This document shows, piece by piece, positions 44,861 through 54,851 of a stretch of DNA of 64,000 nt (the stretch's first letter is position 1; each line of letters starts with the position of its first letter). The stretch lies in NCBI GenBank assembly GCA_965248905.1, contig CBDFKS010000007.1, forward strand, positions 2,096,655 to 2,160,654, in the 5' to 3' direction. Made by a program: the position numbers and the translations under genes. The DNA is from CBDFKS01 sp965248905. Lineage in GTDB: Bacteria; Chloroflexota; Dehalococcoidia; Lucifugimonadales; JAGWBF01. The notes under the pieces were generated by a model. It had not been told where the DNA came from and searched no databases. It was given only the letters and a program-made list of their open reading frames with translations.

Positions 44861-44902
44861 TGCGCCGGGACGCTGAGAGCGAATTCTCGGCGACCCGGCG
44901 CA
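44861..44902. terminator. Long hairpin between convergent liv genes
   Basis: TGCGCCGGG (44861-44869) pairs with CCCGGCGCA (44894-44902), with a further nearly paired inner stem. It lies between two convergent genes and probably ends transcription from both sides, although no T-run is present. Confidence 0.5.
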
Positions 44903-44967
44903 TGTTATTCGACGTGAGCACATCGCCACGGATCAAGAGAGTTTGACCATCGTAGCATTCGCCACAC

Positions 44968-45966
44968 CTAGCCAGGAGCGTCTGGAGGGAACCCGCGTCG
45001 GGCGACATGGCGCTGCTCACCCAGGATGCCGCTGGGGCGCAGCAGGATCACCGCCACGATGAGCGCGCCTATCAAGAAGAGCCGGAAGCTGGGATCGGAA
45101 AGTATGCCGGGCAGGGACTGCGTGCCAGTCCAGATTCCCCACACCACGAACGCTCCCAGGATTGCCCCCTTGTTGTTGGCGGAGCCGCCCACCATCAGCA
45201 TGGCCCAGATCACGAAGGTAGCGAGCAGCGGGTCGAAGGTTAGCGGGGAGAGAAAGCGGATGTGGTGGGCATAAAGCGCGCCGCCGATACCCATGATCAT
45301 CGCGCCCATTATGAACGCCTGGAGCTTGAACTTGAATACATCCTTACCGCTGGCTTCGGCGGCCGTCTCGTCCTCGCGAATGGCCCTCAGCACCCGTCCC
45401 CAGGGAGAGTTGACCGCCTGTTGCACCGCCAGATAGAGCGCCGCCAGCGTGACGATCACTACCGCTAGATACAGGTAGTTGTAGATGTCCGGCGCTATCC
45501 AGTCGCCCAGAAACTTTGGGATTCTGTACAGCCCCTTGGAGCCGTTGGCCAGCCACTTTTCGTTCAGGAATAAGAGGCGTACCGTCTCGGCGATTCCCAG
45601 CGTGGCTATCGCCAGATAATCGTCGCGCAGCCGCAGAGCAACGTAGCCAATGACCAGCGCAAACACTCCGCAGCACAATGCTGCCGCCACCAGTCCAAAG
45701 ACGAACCAGACGTCGATGCCCAAGTCCAGATAGCTCAGACTGGACCAGTTGCCGCCGAACTTGAAGTCCTCGAACAGCGTCGGGTCCGGCGACGAGGTGG
45801 TCAACAGCGCCGATGCGTAGGCGCCCAGCGCAAAAAATCCGGCGATCCCGATGTTGAATAGCCCGGTGAACCCCCAATGAACGTTCAGCCCCAGGGAGAA
45901 GACGGAATAGATGCCCGCCATGATGGCAAATCCCACCAGGTAATCGAGGATGCCGATTACTTCCAA
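44968..45966 (-). CDS. livM: Branched-chain amino acid ABC permease (LivM-like)
   Basis: 332 residues with about nine hydrophobic helices and the family EAA-like loop (VLRAIREDETAAEASG). The start is read as TTG 45966, two bases inside the end of livH, so translation is coupled. It forms the channel with LivH. Last gene of the minus-strand livG-livF-livH-livM set. Confidence 0.88.
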   Translation of the reverse strand: MEVIGILDYLVGFAIMAGIYSVFSLGLNVHWGFTGLFNIGIAGFFALGAYASALLTTSSPDPTLFEDFKFGGNWSSLSYLDLGIDVWFVFGLVAAALCCGVFALVIGYVALRLRDDYLAIATLGIAETVRLLFLNEKWLANGSKGLYRIPKFLGDWIAPDIYNYLYLAVVIVTLAALYLAVQQAVNSPWGRVLRAIREDETAAEASGKDVFKFKLQAFIMGAMIMGIGGALYAHHIRFLSPLTFDPLLATFVIWAMLMVGGSANNKGAILGAFVVWGIWTGTQSLPGILSDPSFRLFLIGALIVAVILLRPSGILGEQRHVARRGFPPDAPG

Positions 45967-45967
45967 T

Positions 45968-46993
45968 TCAGCTCCGTGCTCCTCCCAAAATTCCGCGCGG
46001 CCGCACCAGCAGCACCATAATCATCAGCGCGAAGGCTACCGCGGGTTTGTAGCTGGGGTTGATCCATTGAGTCGAAACTTCAGACGTTACTCCGATGACG
46101 AAGGCACCCACCAGCGCGCCGTATGGGCTTCCGATGCCTCCCAGGATTACGGCGGCGAACAGAGGGATGAGGAATTTCCAGCCCATTATGGGCAGCATGT
46201 TCGCCTGAAATACGGCCAGCAGGATGCCAGCGGTGGCGGCCAACGCCGCGCCCATTCCCCAAGTCCACCATATGACGCGCTGGGTACCGATGCCGCTGAC
46301 CAGGGCTAGGTCGGGGTTGTCCGCTGTGGCGCGCATGGCCTTGCCCATTTTGCTGCGGCTCAGCACCAGATACAACGCCACCACGAGGATGACGGCCACG
46401 ATGGCGATGAAGATAGCGTCCGGCGGTATCCGCACGTCCATGGGCAGGTGAAACACCTGCCGGGTCTCCCTCGGCAAGCGCTGGACATCTCCTCCCCAAA
46501 TCAGCTGCACCAACCCGCGCAGCGCGATGGCTACTCCCAGCGAGGCCATTGAAACCACTACGGCGTTCACGCCTCGGTTCCGCAGCCGACGGTACACTAC
46601 CACGTCCAGAGCGATCGCCGCCGCGGCGATGACCGCCGCCGCTATCGGCAAGGCAATGAGCAGAGGGTAGCCGAATGTGAATGGCCCCAGACCCTCGCCC
46701 TCAACTCCAATCTTCGGAAGCAGGCTGTCGATAATGAACAGCGCGGCGTACGCTCCCAAGGTCATATAGTCGCCGTGAGCGATGTTGGCGAAATTGAGGA
46801 TGCCGTAGATCAGGGTCAAGCCGATAGCGCCTAGGGCGATGATGGCCCCGAGGAAAATGCCGTTGACCACCAGCCCCATCTTGACGAAAGGCAGGAAGCC
46901 AATGGCCAGCGCCGCCAACACTATGACGGCAGTGGTGTGCGCTGGCGTCCAGGCCGAGCCGATTTGTCGGGCGGTATCGCGCAGGGTAGTCAT
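45968..46993 (-). CDS. livH: Branched-chain amino acid ABC permease (LivH-like)
   Basis: 341 residues, multi-helix membrane protein. Contains the LivH hallmarks GAIGLTLIYGILNFANIAHG near the first helices and a SKMGKAMRATADNPDLA cytoplasmic loop that meets the ATPases. Lies between livF and livM with short spacing. Confidence 0.9.
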   Translation of the reverse strand: MTTLRDTARQIGSAWTPAHTTAVIVLAALAIGFLPFVKMGLVVNGIFLGAIIALGAIGLTLIYGILNFANIAHGDYMTLGAYAALFIIDSLLPKIGVEGEGLGPFTFGYPLLIALPIAAAVIAAAAIALDVVVYRRLRNRGVNAVVVSMASLGVAIALRGLVQLIWGGDVQRLPRETRQVFHLPMDVRIPPDAIFIAIVAVILVVALYLVLSRSKMGKAMRATADNPDLALVSGIGTQRVIWWTWGMGAALAATAGILLAVFQANMLPIMGWKFLIPLFAAVILGGIGSPYGALVGAFVIGVTSEVSTQWINPSYKPAVAFALMIMVLLVRPRGILGGARS

Positions 46994-47020
46994 CTCTGGC
47001 TTTCTGAGCGCACGTCTTGA

Positions 47021-47725
47021 TTAGCCTCCTAGGTACAGACTGGCTACTTGCGGGTTGTCCAGCAGGTCAGGGCCGGTGTCGTCCAGCCGGTTTTCCCCCG
47101 CAACCAGAACGTAGCCTCGGTGCGACATTCGCAGCGCTTCGCGGGCGTTTTGCTCTACCAGCAGCACGGCTACGCCGCTTCGATTAATGTCCCTGATGCG
47201 CTCGAAGACCAGGCCCATCATCTCTGGAGAGAGCCCGGCGGAGGGTTCGTCCAGCAGTATCAGCGCAGGGTCCAGCATCAGCGCGCGGGCGAGGGCCAGC
47301 ATCTGGCGCTGGCCACCCGACAGGCTTCCCGCCTTGCGGCCCGGCCGCATGGCAAGGTCTGGGAAGATTTCGAACATCTCGTCGATGCGTCCCCGGTAGT
47401 CGTCGCGACGGATGAAAGCGCCCATATCCAGGTTCTCCCGGATGCTCAGTGAAGGAAAGACGTTGCCGGTTTGGGGGACATAGGACAAGCCAGTGCGCAC
47501 CGCCTGATCCGGTTGAATCCCAGATATGTCCTCGCCCCGGAACATGATGCTGCCCGTTCGCATCCGAATCAGACCTACAATGGCCTTCATCAAGGTGGAT
47601 TTCCCGCAGCCGTTGGGGCCGATGATCGTGACGACCTCGCCCATGCCCACGGTAATGGACACACCGTGCAGTATCTCGGTCTCTCCATACCCGGCCACGA
47701 CGCCGGAGGCCTCAAGCAGCGTCAC
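47021..47725 (-). CDS. livF: Branched-chain amino acid ABC ATPase (LivF-like)
   Basis: 234 residues. I chose GTG 47725 because GGGAGG lies just upstream and the protein then starts with LLEASGVVAGYG; the frame to 47797 is an extension inside livG. Walker A (GPNGCGKST), Q-loop, signature (LSGGQRQ), Walker B (LILLDEPSAGL) and His switch region are present. Its start overlaps the livG stop by 14 bp. Confidence 0.9.
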   Translation of the reverse strand: MTLLEASGVVAGYGETEILHGVSITVGMGEVVTIIGPNGCGKSTLMKAIVGLIRMRTGSIMFRGEDISGIQPDQAVRTGLSYVPQTGNVFPSLSIRENLDMGAFIRRDDYRGRIDEMFEIFPDLAMRPGRKAGSLSGGQRQMLALARALMLDPALILLDEPSAGLSPEMMGLVFERIRDINRSGVAVLLVEQNAREALRMSHRGYVLVAGENRLDDTGPDLLDNPQVASLYLGG

Positions 47726-48500
47726 CGGCTGAGCCTCCCAGATATGCTTCCAGCACCTGCGGGTTTTGCCGCACCTGTCGCGGCGTTCCTTCCGCAATTA
47801 CGGCACCGTTGGCCATGACGATAATCGGGTCGCACATGGTCATGACGAATCTCATGTCGTGCTCAATGATTACGAACGTGATGTCCCGCTCGACGCTGGC
47901 CAGAAGTATGTTCTGCGAGATGCTTTGAAGCAGCGTACGGTTGACTCCGGCGGCGGGTTCGTCCAATAGCACCATCTTGGGCTTGGCCATGAGGACGCGC
48001 GCTAGCTCCAGCAGCTTCTTCTGGCCGCCGGACAGATTCCCGGCGTACTCGTCGGCCAGGTGAGATAGGGTGAGCAGCTCCAAGACTTCCATCGCCTGTA
48101 CCTCGATCTGGCGCTCCTCACGGGCCACTTTCCGGGGCATCAACCAAGATGCCCAGATGTGTTCGCCCGTCTGTGGAGCGGGTACCAGGATAAGGTTTTC
48201 CAGCACCGTCATGCGCTTCATCTCCCTAGGGATCTGGAAGGTGCGCACAAGGCCCAGACCGAAAGTCTGGTGCATTCCCATCTTGTCGATGCGCCGGCCG
48301 TCGAAGATGACTTGCCCGCTGGTCGGAGACATCGCGCCGGAAACCAGGTTGAACAAAGTCGTCTTGCCCGCCCCATTAGGGCCGATTATCCCCGTGATCG
48401 CGCCCCGCTTGATCCGCAGGGAGCAATGGTCAACGGCCCGCACTCCGCCGAAGTCCTTCACCAGGTCGTGAACCTCAAGGATAGGCGCTGTGTTCGTCAA
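47712..48500 (-). CDS. livG: Branched-chain amino acid ABC ATPase (LivG-like)
   Basis: 262 residues. Walker A (GPNGAGKTT), signature (LSGGQKK), Walker B (MVLLDEPAAGV) and the IEHDM His switch. First gene of the liv permease operon, followed by livF, livH and livM with overlaps or short gaps. It drives import with LivF. Confidence 0.9.
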   Translation of the reverse strand: MTNTAPILEVHDLVKDFGGVRAVDHCSLRIKRGAITGIIGPNGAGKTTLFNLVSGAMSPTSGQVIFDGRRIDKMGMHQTFGLGLVRTFQIPREMKRMTVLENLILVPAPQTGEHIWASWLMPRKVAREERQIEVQAMEVLELLTLSHLADEYAGNLSGGQKKLLELARVLMAKPKMVLLDEPAAGVNRTLLQSISQNILLASVERDITFVIIEHDMRFVMTMCDPIIVMANGAVIAEGTPRQVRQNPQVLEAYLGGSAGDAA

Positions 48501-48999
48501 ACTGCCTCCATGCTATGGGCGGCCGGTAAGGAAGTGCGGCCGGTTTCCGACATTTCCTTCTTTAGAACTCTGGTAGCTGAGAGGTGCCAATGCCTCTGCC
48601 ACGATCCTTGAGCCGACGTGCCTGCAACAATGGTGACCAGTTGGCGCTTGCAACTCCCTGCTGTGCCGCTCCAGCGTCAGTGCTTCTACGGTATATAATA
48701 ATGGAATCGAGCGGCCAACGCATCCATAATTTTGGGGCAGACCCTGGAGCGCCAGGTCGTCTCAGCCGAACCCACTCCCGTAGTGGTTCGGGGGATCGGC
48801 ACTGCCAACCGAATGAGGTGACGTCGCCGCCATTCACATGGCTATGCTGGCTATAAGGGAGGTCGAGCGCTTACGCTTACAGTGTTTGAGCGGCTGCCGC
48901 CGCCTCTGAACGACAGACGCCCAATCCTTCCACCTTTGGCGTCCAGAACGGCTGCCGCGGACGCCTCCAGAACTGGTAGGTTCGACATATGGCCCTCTC
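48501..48999. other. Upstream region of the liv operon
   Basis: About 500 bp between livG and the IS3 element. No gene supported. An AT-rich TATATA-containing patch near 48690-48705 could be a minus-strand promoter, but no convincing -35 was found. Confidence 0.4.
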
Positions 49000-49110
49000 T
49001 GTAAACCGTCAGGGAAAATGGGACACCTGAGAGGGGTGGAAAACCCGAGAGTCTGAGAGTGGTGTGAGCTCCTGAAGCGAGGGTAAAGTACCTCATGAAA
49101 GGAGCGGACC

Positions 49111-49518
49111 GTGTCCCAGTCACAAGAGAGCAAGGCAGATGCTGCCCAGCAGCGGAGCGAGGAGACCAGGTCTTTCGTCCGCACGGTGAAGGCGGCAACC
49201 CGACGTAGATACACCCCCGAAGAGAAGATCCCTGTCGTCCTGGAGGGCTTTCGCCGGGAGGTCACTGTCAATGACCTGTGCAGGCGAGAGGGGATCAAGC
49301 CCCACTCCTACTACGCGTGGACCAAAGAGTTCATGGAGGCTGGCAAGGAGAGGCTTACCCGTGAGACGGTGCGGGACGCCACGGGCCAGGAGATCCAGCA
49401 ACTCAGGCGTGACAACTACGAGCTCAAGCAACTGGTGGCCGACCTGTCCCTGGAGGTCTACCGTATCAAAAAAACGGCTATCCCAGTGCCTGCCGACGAC
49501 GTCGGTACCAACGCATGA
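49111..49518 (+). CDS. IS3-family transposase OrfA
   Basis: 135 residues. HTH_Tnp_1-like N-terminus (RRRYTPEEKIPVVLEGFRRE, then VNDLCRREGIKPHSYYAW) followed by a leucine-zipper-like coiled coil (EIQQLRRDNYELKQLVADLS). It binds the element's ends. Overlaps orfB by 4 bp (ATGA). Confidence 0.88.
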   Translation: MSQSQESKADAAQQRSEETRSFVRTVKAATRRRYTPEEKIPVVLEGFRREVTVNDLCRREGIKPHSYYAWTKEFMEAGKERLTRETVRDATGQEIQQLRRDNYELKQLVADLSLEVYRIKKTAIPVPADDVGTNA

Positions 49519-50498
49519 GCGCGTCCGAGAAGACGACGGTCCTGGCCAGGGTAGCTTCGTCCACGCTTCCAAAGCGTCAGGTACTCAAGGACCTGGGTGT
49601 CCCCAAGAGCACCTACTATCGGTGGCTGACGCGCGAGCAACGGTGCCAAGGGCTTGAGAATCAACCGGGAGGCGGCCTGGCACCCTGGAACCGCCTGAGT
49701 CAACCTGAGGAGCAAGCGGTCCTGACGGTGGCACGTCGAGCGCCTGAACTGAGCTGTCGTCAACTTGCTGCCTGGATCACCGACAACCAGGGCTTCTCTG
49801 TCTCCGAGTCCACGGTCTACCGCATCCTGCGCAGGTAGGGTCTGGTCAAGTCACCCGAGATGCAGCTCAAGGCCGGCAAGGAGTATCACCGCAAGACCAC
49901 CGGTCCCAACCAGATGTGGGCAACCGACGCCTCCTACTTCAAGGTCATCGGGTGGGGCTACTACTACTTGGTGACGGTGATGGATGACTTCTCCCGCTTC
50001 ATCCTGGCCCATAAGCTCCAACGCGACATGACCTCAGACTCTTTCATCGAGGTGGTCCAGGATGCCGTGGACAAGACCGGCATGACTGAGATCCCGGTGC
50101 AAGACAGGACCAGGCTACTGAGCGACAACGGCTCTGGCTACGTCTCCCGTGCCTTCAGGGACTACCTGCACCTGGTGGGCATCAGGCACATCCTGGCAGC
50201 ACCCTTCCACCCTCAGACCAACGGCAAGCTGGAGCGCTATCACCAGACTATCAAGCAGGACGTTAACCAGGTCCCCTACGAGGTGCCGTCCGACCTCGAG
50301 GAGGCAATCGCCGCTTTTGTGGGCTACTACAACCACAAGCGCTATCACATGGCCCTGGGCAACGTCACGCCTGCTGACGTGCTCAACGGGAGGCGGGAGC
50401 AGATCCTACAACGGAGGAAGGAGGTGCAGGTCCAGACGATCGAACGGAGAAGACGCTATAACAGGACCCTCAAGAACCTCGCCCGACACTCCTCATAA
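49515..50498 (+). pseudogene. IS3-family transposase OrfB with in-frame TAG
   Basis: One frame of 327 codons is interrupted by TAG at 49836-49838 (RILRR-stop-GLVKSPE, where relatives usually have an amino acid such as Glu or His). The catalytic core is intact: MWATDASYF (Asp), LLSDNGSGYVS (Asp), and TNGKLERYHQT (Glu). Only the upstream HTH-like part is separated. Unless the codon is read through, the copy is inactive; the downstream part could start at ATG 49860. Confidence 0.85.
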
Positions 50499-50790
50499 CA
50501 ATAACCTTCTCGGGTCTCAAAGTGTCCCATTTTCGCTGACGGTCTACACATTCGTTTGCAAATCCTGCGGAATGAGACTCCCGTCGAAGAGAGTGGTTCA
50601 AAGTGGTTGACTAGCATCGCTAGATGAAATTGAGCACTTCAAATGGTGATGGACGACGTCAGCAACGGGATATGCTGCTTGCGCCATACCGGAGTATAGT
50701 GTTTACGAAGGGGCTGAGTTCCCTTGTGGAATTCCGGATCACAAGGCACGACCTTAACATGCACAAACGGGAGTCCTCCGAACCTGTCCA
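50499..50790. other. Spacer before the SIMPL lipoprotein
   Basis: Contains the right end of the IS3 element to 50548, then nothing recognised. Confidence 0.4.
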
Positions 50791-52596
50791 ATGAGGGCGA
50801 GAATGCAACCATTTCGACTGACTAGCTTCTTTATACTCATCTTATTGCTGGGGACGGTCGTAGCAGCAGCCTGCACCAACGACGGCGATGGGGCATCAAC
50901 TGCCGCCGAAACGCCGCCCCCAGTGGCGCCCACGCCGGATGTCGAAGCCATCGTTGAAACGGCCGTGCGAGAGATGTTGGAAGCGATATCCACCCCGGCC
51001 CCAGCGCCCACGCCGGATATCGAGGCTATAGTCGAAACAGTCCTACAGCGGACAACGGGTACCCTGTTGGAGACGTTGGTCGCGGGTCTTAGTGTTGACA
51101 CCGAGACTTCTGAGGATACGGAATTGCCTGCGGGGCCGACTTCAGTCGATGGGCCGCAGAGCCAGGTGGTCGAGGTCCAGGATGTGCCTGCGCTCGGGCC
51201 TGCAGCATTTCTATACAGCGGTGTTGATGGCTTCGGCGCACTGCCCATTGCACAGAGGGTCAGCGAGGCTGGGGGTCTCACCATTACAGCCAACGGCTCG
51301 GTGACAGTATCGGCGGACGAGGCTTATGTAATCGTGATTCCCGATCGGTTTTACGGCCCCGGAGGCCCAGAAAGGCTATCCCACGAGGACCGCGACGATG
51401 TCCTACAGAACCTGGTGGACCTCGGCATCGACGGGGATGATATCGATTTTGAGTCCGGGCAGGAGTACGAACCGGAAGTTATTTCGGTGGAAGTACAGAT
51501 CGCGGACCTGCCGGAGATCGGTGACCTCATCCTCGATGCCGTGGAGGATGTGGTCAGACGCTCGGAACGCAGTGGGGTCCGTTTTGGCGTCTCGAGGCAG
51601 AATTGCGACCAGGCTCTCGCGGCAGCCCGCCAAGAGGCGATTACCCAGGCCGAAGGAGACTCGCTCGATCTGGCCAAAGCGCTCGGTCTGATCCGAGGCG
51701 GAATCATAGCTGCGCTCGAAAGCCCGGCCAACAGCTTCGGCCCAGGACTCCCTAGCCTAGACAAGTGTGGCGGCGGACAGTTTCACCCTTACCAAACGCC
51801 GCTAATACCGTTCGACGCCGACCCCGAGGTCGAAGTATCACTACGGATGCGGATTACCTACGGCCCCGAGTCTGAACAAACCGGAGGTATCACGGCTACG
51901 GCTAATGGCTCAGTGATGTCAACAGCGGACGAGGCCTACATAGTCGTAATCCCCGAACAGTTCTACGGCCCCGGAGGCCCAGAAAAACTATCCGGTGAGG
52001 ACCGCGACGATGTCGCGCAAAATCTGATGGACATAGGCATCGGCGAGGATGATATCGAGTTCGAGTCCGGGCAGCTGTATGGCCTGGAAACTATTTCAGT
52101 GGAAGTGCAGATCGGGGACTTGCCGGAGATCGGTGATCTCATCCTCAATGCCATAGAGGACGTGATCAGACGCTCAGAGCACAGTGGCGTCCGTTTCACC
52201 CTGTCCGAGGAGAATTGTGACGAGGCACTCGGGCTGGCCCGCCTGGATGCGATTTCCCAGATCGATAGGAAGGCCGACGACCTGGTTGCGGCACTTGGTA
52301 TGGTCCGTGGTGGAGTGGTAGGTGCGGTTGCGGACCCGTTCAGTGACTTCCGATACGGCCCCCGCAGTGCCGATAGGTGTGGAGGATTATCCCAGGACCC
52401 TTACGCTTTGCTGTCATTCGACGCTGAACCGAGCGTCGACGTCGTCGTACCTCTACAACTCACTTATGCCCCGCAGTCAGACGAGACCGGCGGTCTCGTG
52501 GCGGTGGCCAGCATCTCCCAGACAGTAACAGCCGACGAAGCCTACGTGGTTGTGATCCCACAACGCTTCTACGGCCCTAGGAGTCTGAGCAATTAG
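50791..52596 (+). pseudogene. Three-domain SIMPL (DUF541) lipoprotein, part before IS1182
   Basis: Signal peptide and lipobox (TVVAAAC), Pro/Thr linker with two APTPD-IEAIVET repeats, then two complete SIMPL domains (about residues 165-350 and 365-545), each with a TANGSV start, DEAY-IVIP strand, a conserved FYGPGGPE motif, DRDDV-QNL helix and SGVRF strand. A third begins at ~570 and is cut at the FYGP motif by the IS. Removing the IS and one CTAG restores the frame to 54851, giving 766 residues. SIMPL proteins are outer-surface or periplasmic, of poorly known role. Confidence 0.8.
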
Positions 52597-54211
52597 TGAT
52601 GCCGGTCATGGGAGCCTCGAGCAGCGTGGGGCAATAGGGAGACCGCGCGGATGGCCGTGGACGGATTGATCGGATGAATCGCGCCACGGGACCGCTGAAG
52701 AAGAGGAAGATGAGCGGTCGCAGCTTCGAAATGGACCGGTTCGCGCCCTCGTCGCCAGCGGCCTGCTCCGGGTTGACCGGGTGACGCTGGATGGGCAGCA
52801 AGGCCGCGATCTTCTTAACATTGAACGCGGCGCACACCAGGTTCCATTCGCTGCCCACGTTCTGCCTACCCCGATACCAGAACCGCCGGAATCCCATGCC
52901 GACCTTGATCTGCCCGAACACCGGTTCTACCGTACATTTGCGCCGACGATAGAGCTCTCGATGGCCCGTCCCGTCCATAATCCGCTTGAGTTCGCGTTTG
53001 GCCAGGTGACCCTGGCCCACGCTGATCACTTCACGACCATCAGCGGCTTCGTACTGGCCACACGTGCAGGCCACGGGCTCCATCGTCTTGTATGTTCTCG
53101 CCCCGTTGGTGGGATGCTCATGAGCAAAGGCGAAGGTGTGACCGCGGGGGCAAACAAACCTGTCCTGATCCCGGTCGTAGCTGAGGCGGTCCAGTTTGCC
53201 TACCTCCTGACCTTCTTTTCCCTCTCGGGTCGTGGCACACACCGGCGTCACGCCCCGCTTCCGGCAACTGTCCAGCGTGTTCTGGTTCCCGTAGCCCGCG
53301 TCAGTCACCAACGCCCGGGGCACCTGGTCCAGCTCCTGCTCCATGTGCGCCAGGATCGGTTCGGCTGCGTGTGCGTCACTGACCGAGTCCTCGATATGGT
53401 TCGACACGATGATCTGGTTGTCCATGTCCACTGCGGCCTGGGCATTATAGACGTATCGAGTCCCGTCCCCCGGCTTGCTAAAGCACCGTGCATCATGGTC
53501 CGCAAAGGAGACCTGCTTCTTCGGGTCGATCGGCTCGTCGGGGTGTTCCCTCTTCTCCCGCTCCTCCAAGGCGGCCTTGGCCTCTTCGATCTTCTCCAGC
53601 CGCTGTTCCCGCCGCGCCAGTTCGTCCGACACCCGGTAGCCATCCGAATCGGGGCTGCATTCCTGGTCCTCCTGCTCGTCGGTGGCCTGCGCCGCCTCGA
53701 GCAACTGCTCAATTTCCACCCTCAGCTTCGATTCCTCCTCCAGCATGCGGCCGTAGCTCATGGCCTTATGCTTGGAAGTGTCGGCCTCTACCTTGGAACC
53801 ATCCAGTGCCACCGCACCGAGCCGCGCCAGCCCTAAGGCGCGGGCCAGCTTCACCGTCTGTACGAAGACCTCTTTCATATCGTCCCGGTGCCGCTGCCGG
53901 AACTCGATGAAGGTCCTGAACACCGGGGTCTCCATGCCCGCCAGGTACTTGAAGGCCAGGTTCTCCTGGCAGGCCCGCTGGAGTTTGCGAGAGCTGAATA
54001 TCCCAACGGTGAAACCGTACAGGATGACCTTCAGCATCAGGCGCGGATGGTAGGCGGGCTGGCCGAGGTTTCCGTAGCGCGCTTCCAGGGCACTCAGATC
54101 CACTTGGTCCACCAAGTCATTGATCAGGTGAGCAGGGTGATTCTCATCCACGAAGTCCTGCAAACTCGGGGGCAGTAGGAATGGTTGGCTTTGATCGTAC
54201 GATCGAAACAT
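52577..54211 (-). CDS. IS1182-family transposase
   Basis: 544 residues from ATG 54211 (GGAGG upstream). N-terminal DUF772 region (PAYHPRLMLKVILYGFTVGI), then a DDE domain with Asp in VALDGSKVEAD, Asp in VTDAGYGNQNT and Glu in CTVEPVFGQIKVGMGF. The frame runs through the left inverted repeat, and its TAG stop is formed by the duplicated target CTAG, outside the element. Complete and probably active. Confidence 0.92.
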   Translation of the reverse strand: MFRSYDQSQPFLLPPSLQDFVDENHPAHLINDLVDQVDLSALEARYGNLGQPAYHPRLMLKVILYGFTVGIFSSRKLQRACQENLAFKYLAGMETPVFRTFIEFRQRHRDDMKEVFVQTVKLARALGLARLGAVALDGSKVEADTSKHKAMSYGRMLEEESKLRVEIEQLLEAAQATDEQEDQECSPDSDGYRVSDELARREQRLEKIEEAKAALEEREKREHPDEPIDPKKQVSFADHDARCFSKPGDGTRYVYNAQAAVDMDNQIIVSNHIEDSVSDAHAAEPILAHMEQELDQVPRALVTDAGYGNQNTLDSCRKRGVTPVCATTREGKEGQEVGKLDRLSYDRDQDRFVCPRGHTFAFAHEHPTNGARTYKTMEPVACTCGQYEAADGREVISVGQGHLAKRELKRIMDGTGHRELYRRRKCTVEPVFGQIKVGMGFRRFWYRGRQNVGSEWNLVCAAFNVKKIAALLPIQRHPVNPEQAAGDEGANRSISKLRPLIFLFFSGPVARFIRSIRPRPSARSPYCPTLLEAPMTGITNCSDS

Positions 54212-54336
54212 TGGCGCCTCCGTAGCGTGGACCTCCAGTCTACAAGAACTCCCTGTCCCCACCCAAGCGTCGCTCCTTGCGGAAATCGCGCGAGTACAGC
54301 AGTGCCCCGGCACCACACGACTAATTGCTCAGGCTC
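52581..54336 (-). mobile_element. IS1182-family element with CTAG target duplication
   Basis: Inverted ends GAGTCTGAGCAATTAG (52581) and its near complement (to 54336), flanked by CTAG at 52577-52580 and 54337-54340. The empty site GGCC-CTAG-GGGTCC restores the SIMPL gene's frame, which proves both the boundaries and the 4-bp duplication. Confidence 0.92.
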
Positions 54337-54340
54337 CTAG

Positions 54341-54851
54341 GGGTCCAGAGCCGCTCTCTATGGAGGATCGTGCGGACGTGATAGACAAGCTCACAGAGAT
54401 AGGGATCGCCAGCGATGACATCGAGGTCGTTTCTGGGCGGCAGCCCTACGAGCCGGTCCAGATATCCGTAGAAGTAGCGGTCGCGGACCTGCCTGAGATC
54501 GGCGAACGTATCCTTGACTCGGTCGAAGAGGTGCTCAGGCGCTCCGAAAACAGCGGGGTACGTTTTGGCCTATCGGAAGAGAACTGCAACGCGGGTCTGG
54601 CGCTGGCCCGCCGGGATGCCGCCCTGCAGACTGACAAGAACGCCGATGGTCTGGCTGAGGCAATTGGCGTGGTCCGCGGTGGCGTCGTGAGTGTTGCAGA
54701 GTATTCCCTCGGCGGCTTCAACTACGGCTTAACCAGCACCGAGGCGTGCGGTGGGCAATTCCAAGACCATAATGCGCTGCTGCCGTTCGACGCAGAGCCC
54801 AAAATCAAAGTAGCTGTACAGATACGGATTGGCTACGATATCTCAAGGTAA
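54341..54851 (+). pseudogene. Third SIMPL domain of the interrupted lipoprotein, part after IS1182
   Basis: Continues the frame of 50791 once the IS is removed: the GPEPLSMEDRADVIDKL motif, SGVRFGLSEENC and DAEPKIKVAVQIRIGY end of a SIMPL domain, then stop. Without the IS it completes the 766-residue protein. Confidence 0.78.

Larger units (their letters stand above)
49000..50548 (+). mobile_element. IS3-family element
   Basis: Ends are related inverted repeats: TGTAAACCGTCAGGGAAAAT at 49000 and, on the other strand from 50548, TGTAGACCGTCAGCGAAAAT; both continue into GGGACAC. Two reading frames (orfA, orfB) overlap by 4 bp. The element lies between the liv operon and the SIMPL lipoprotein. 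No target duplication was evident. Confidence 0.85.

Noticed and set aside
12689..49838. Reassignment of TAG to an amino acid
   Set aside because: TAG ends many intact genes here (for example 4961, 18880), and the interrupted frames are transposases or decayed genes, so mutation is simpler.
52781..53836. 351-residue plus-strand frame
   Set aside because: Antisense to the IS1182 transposase.
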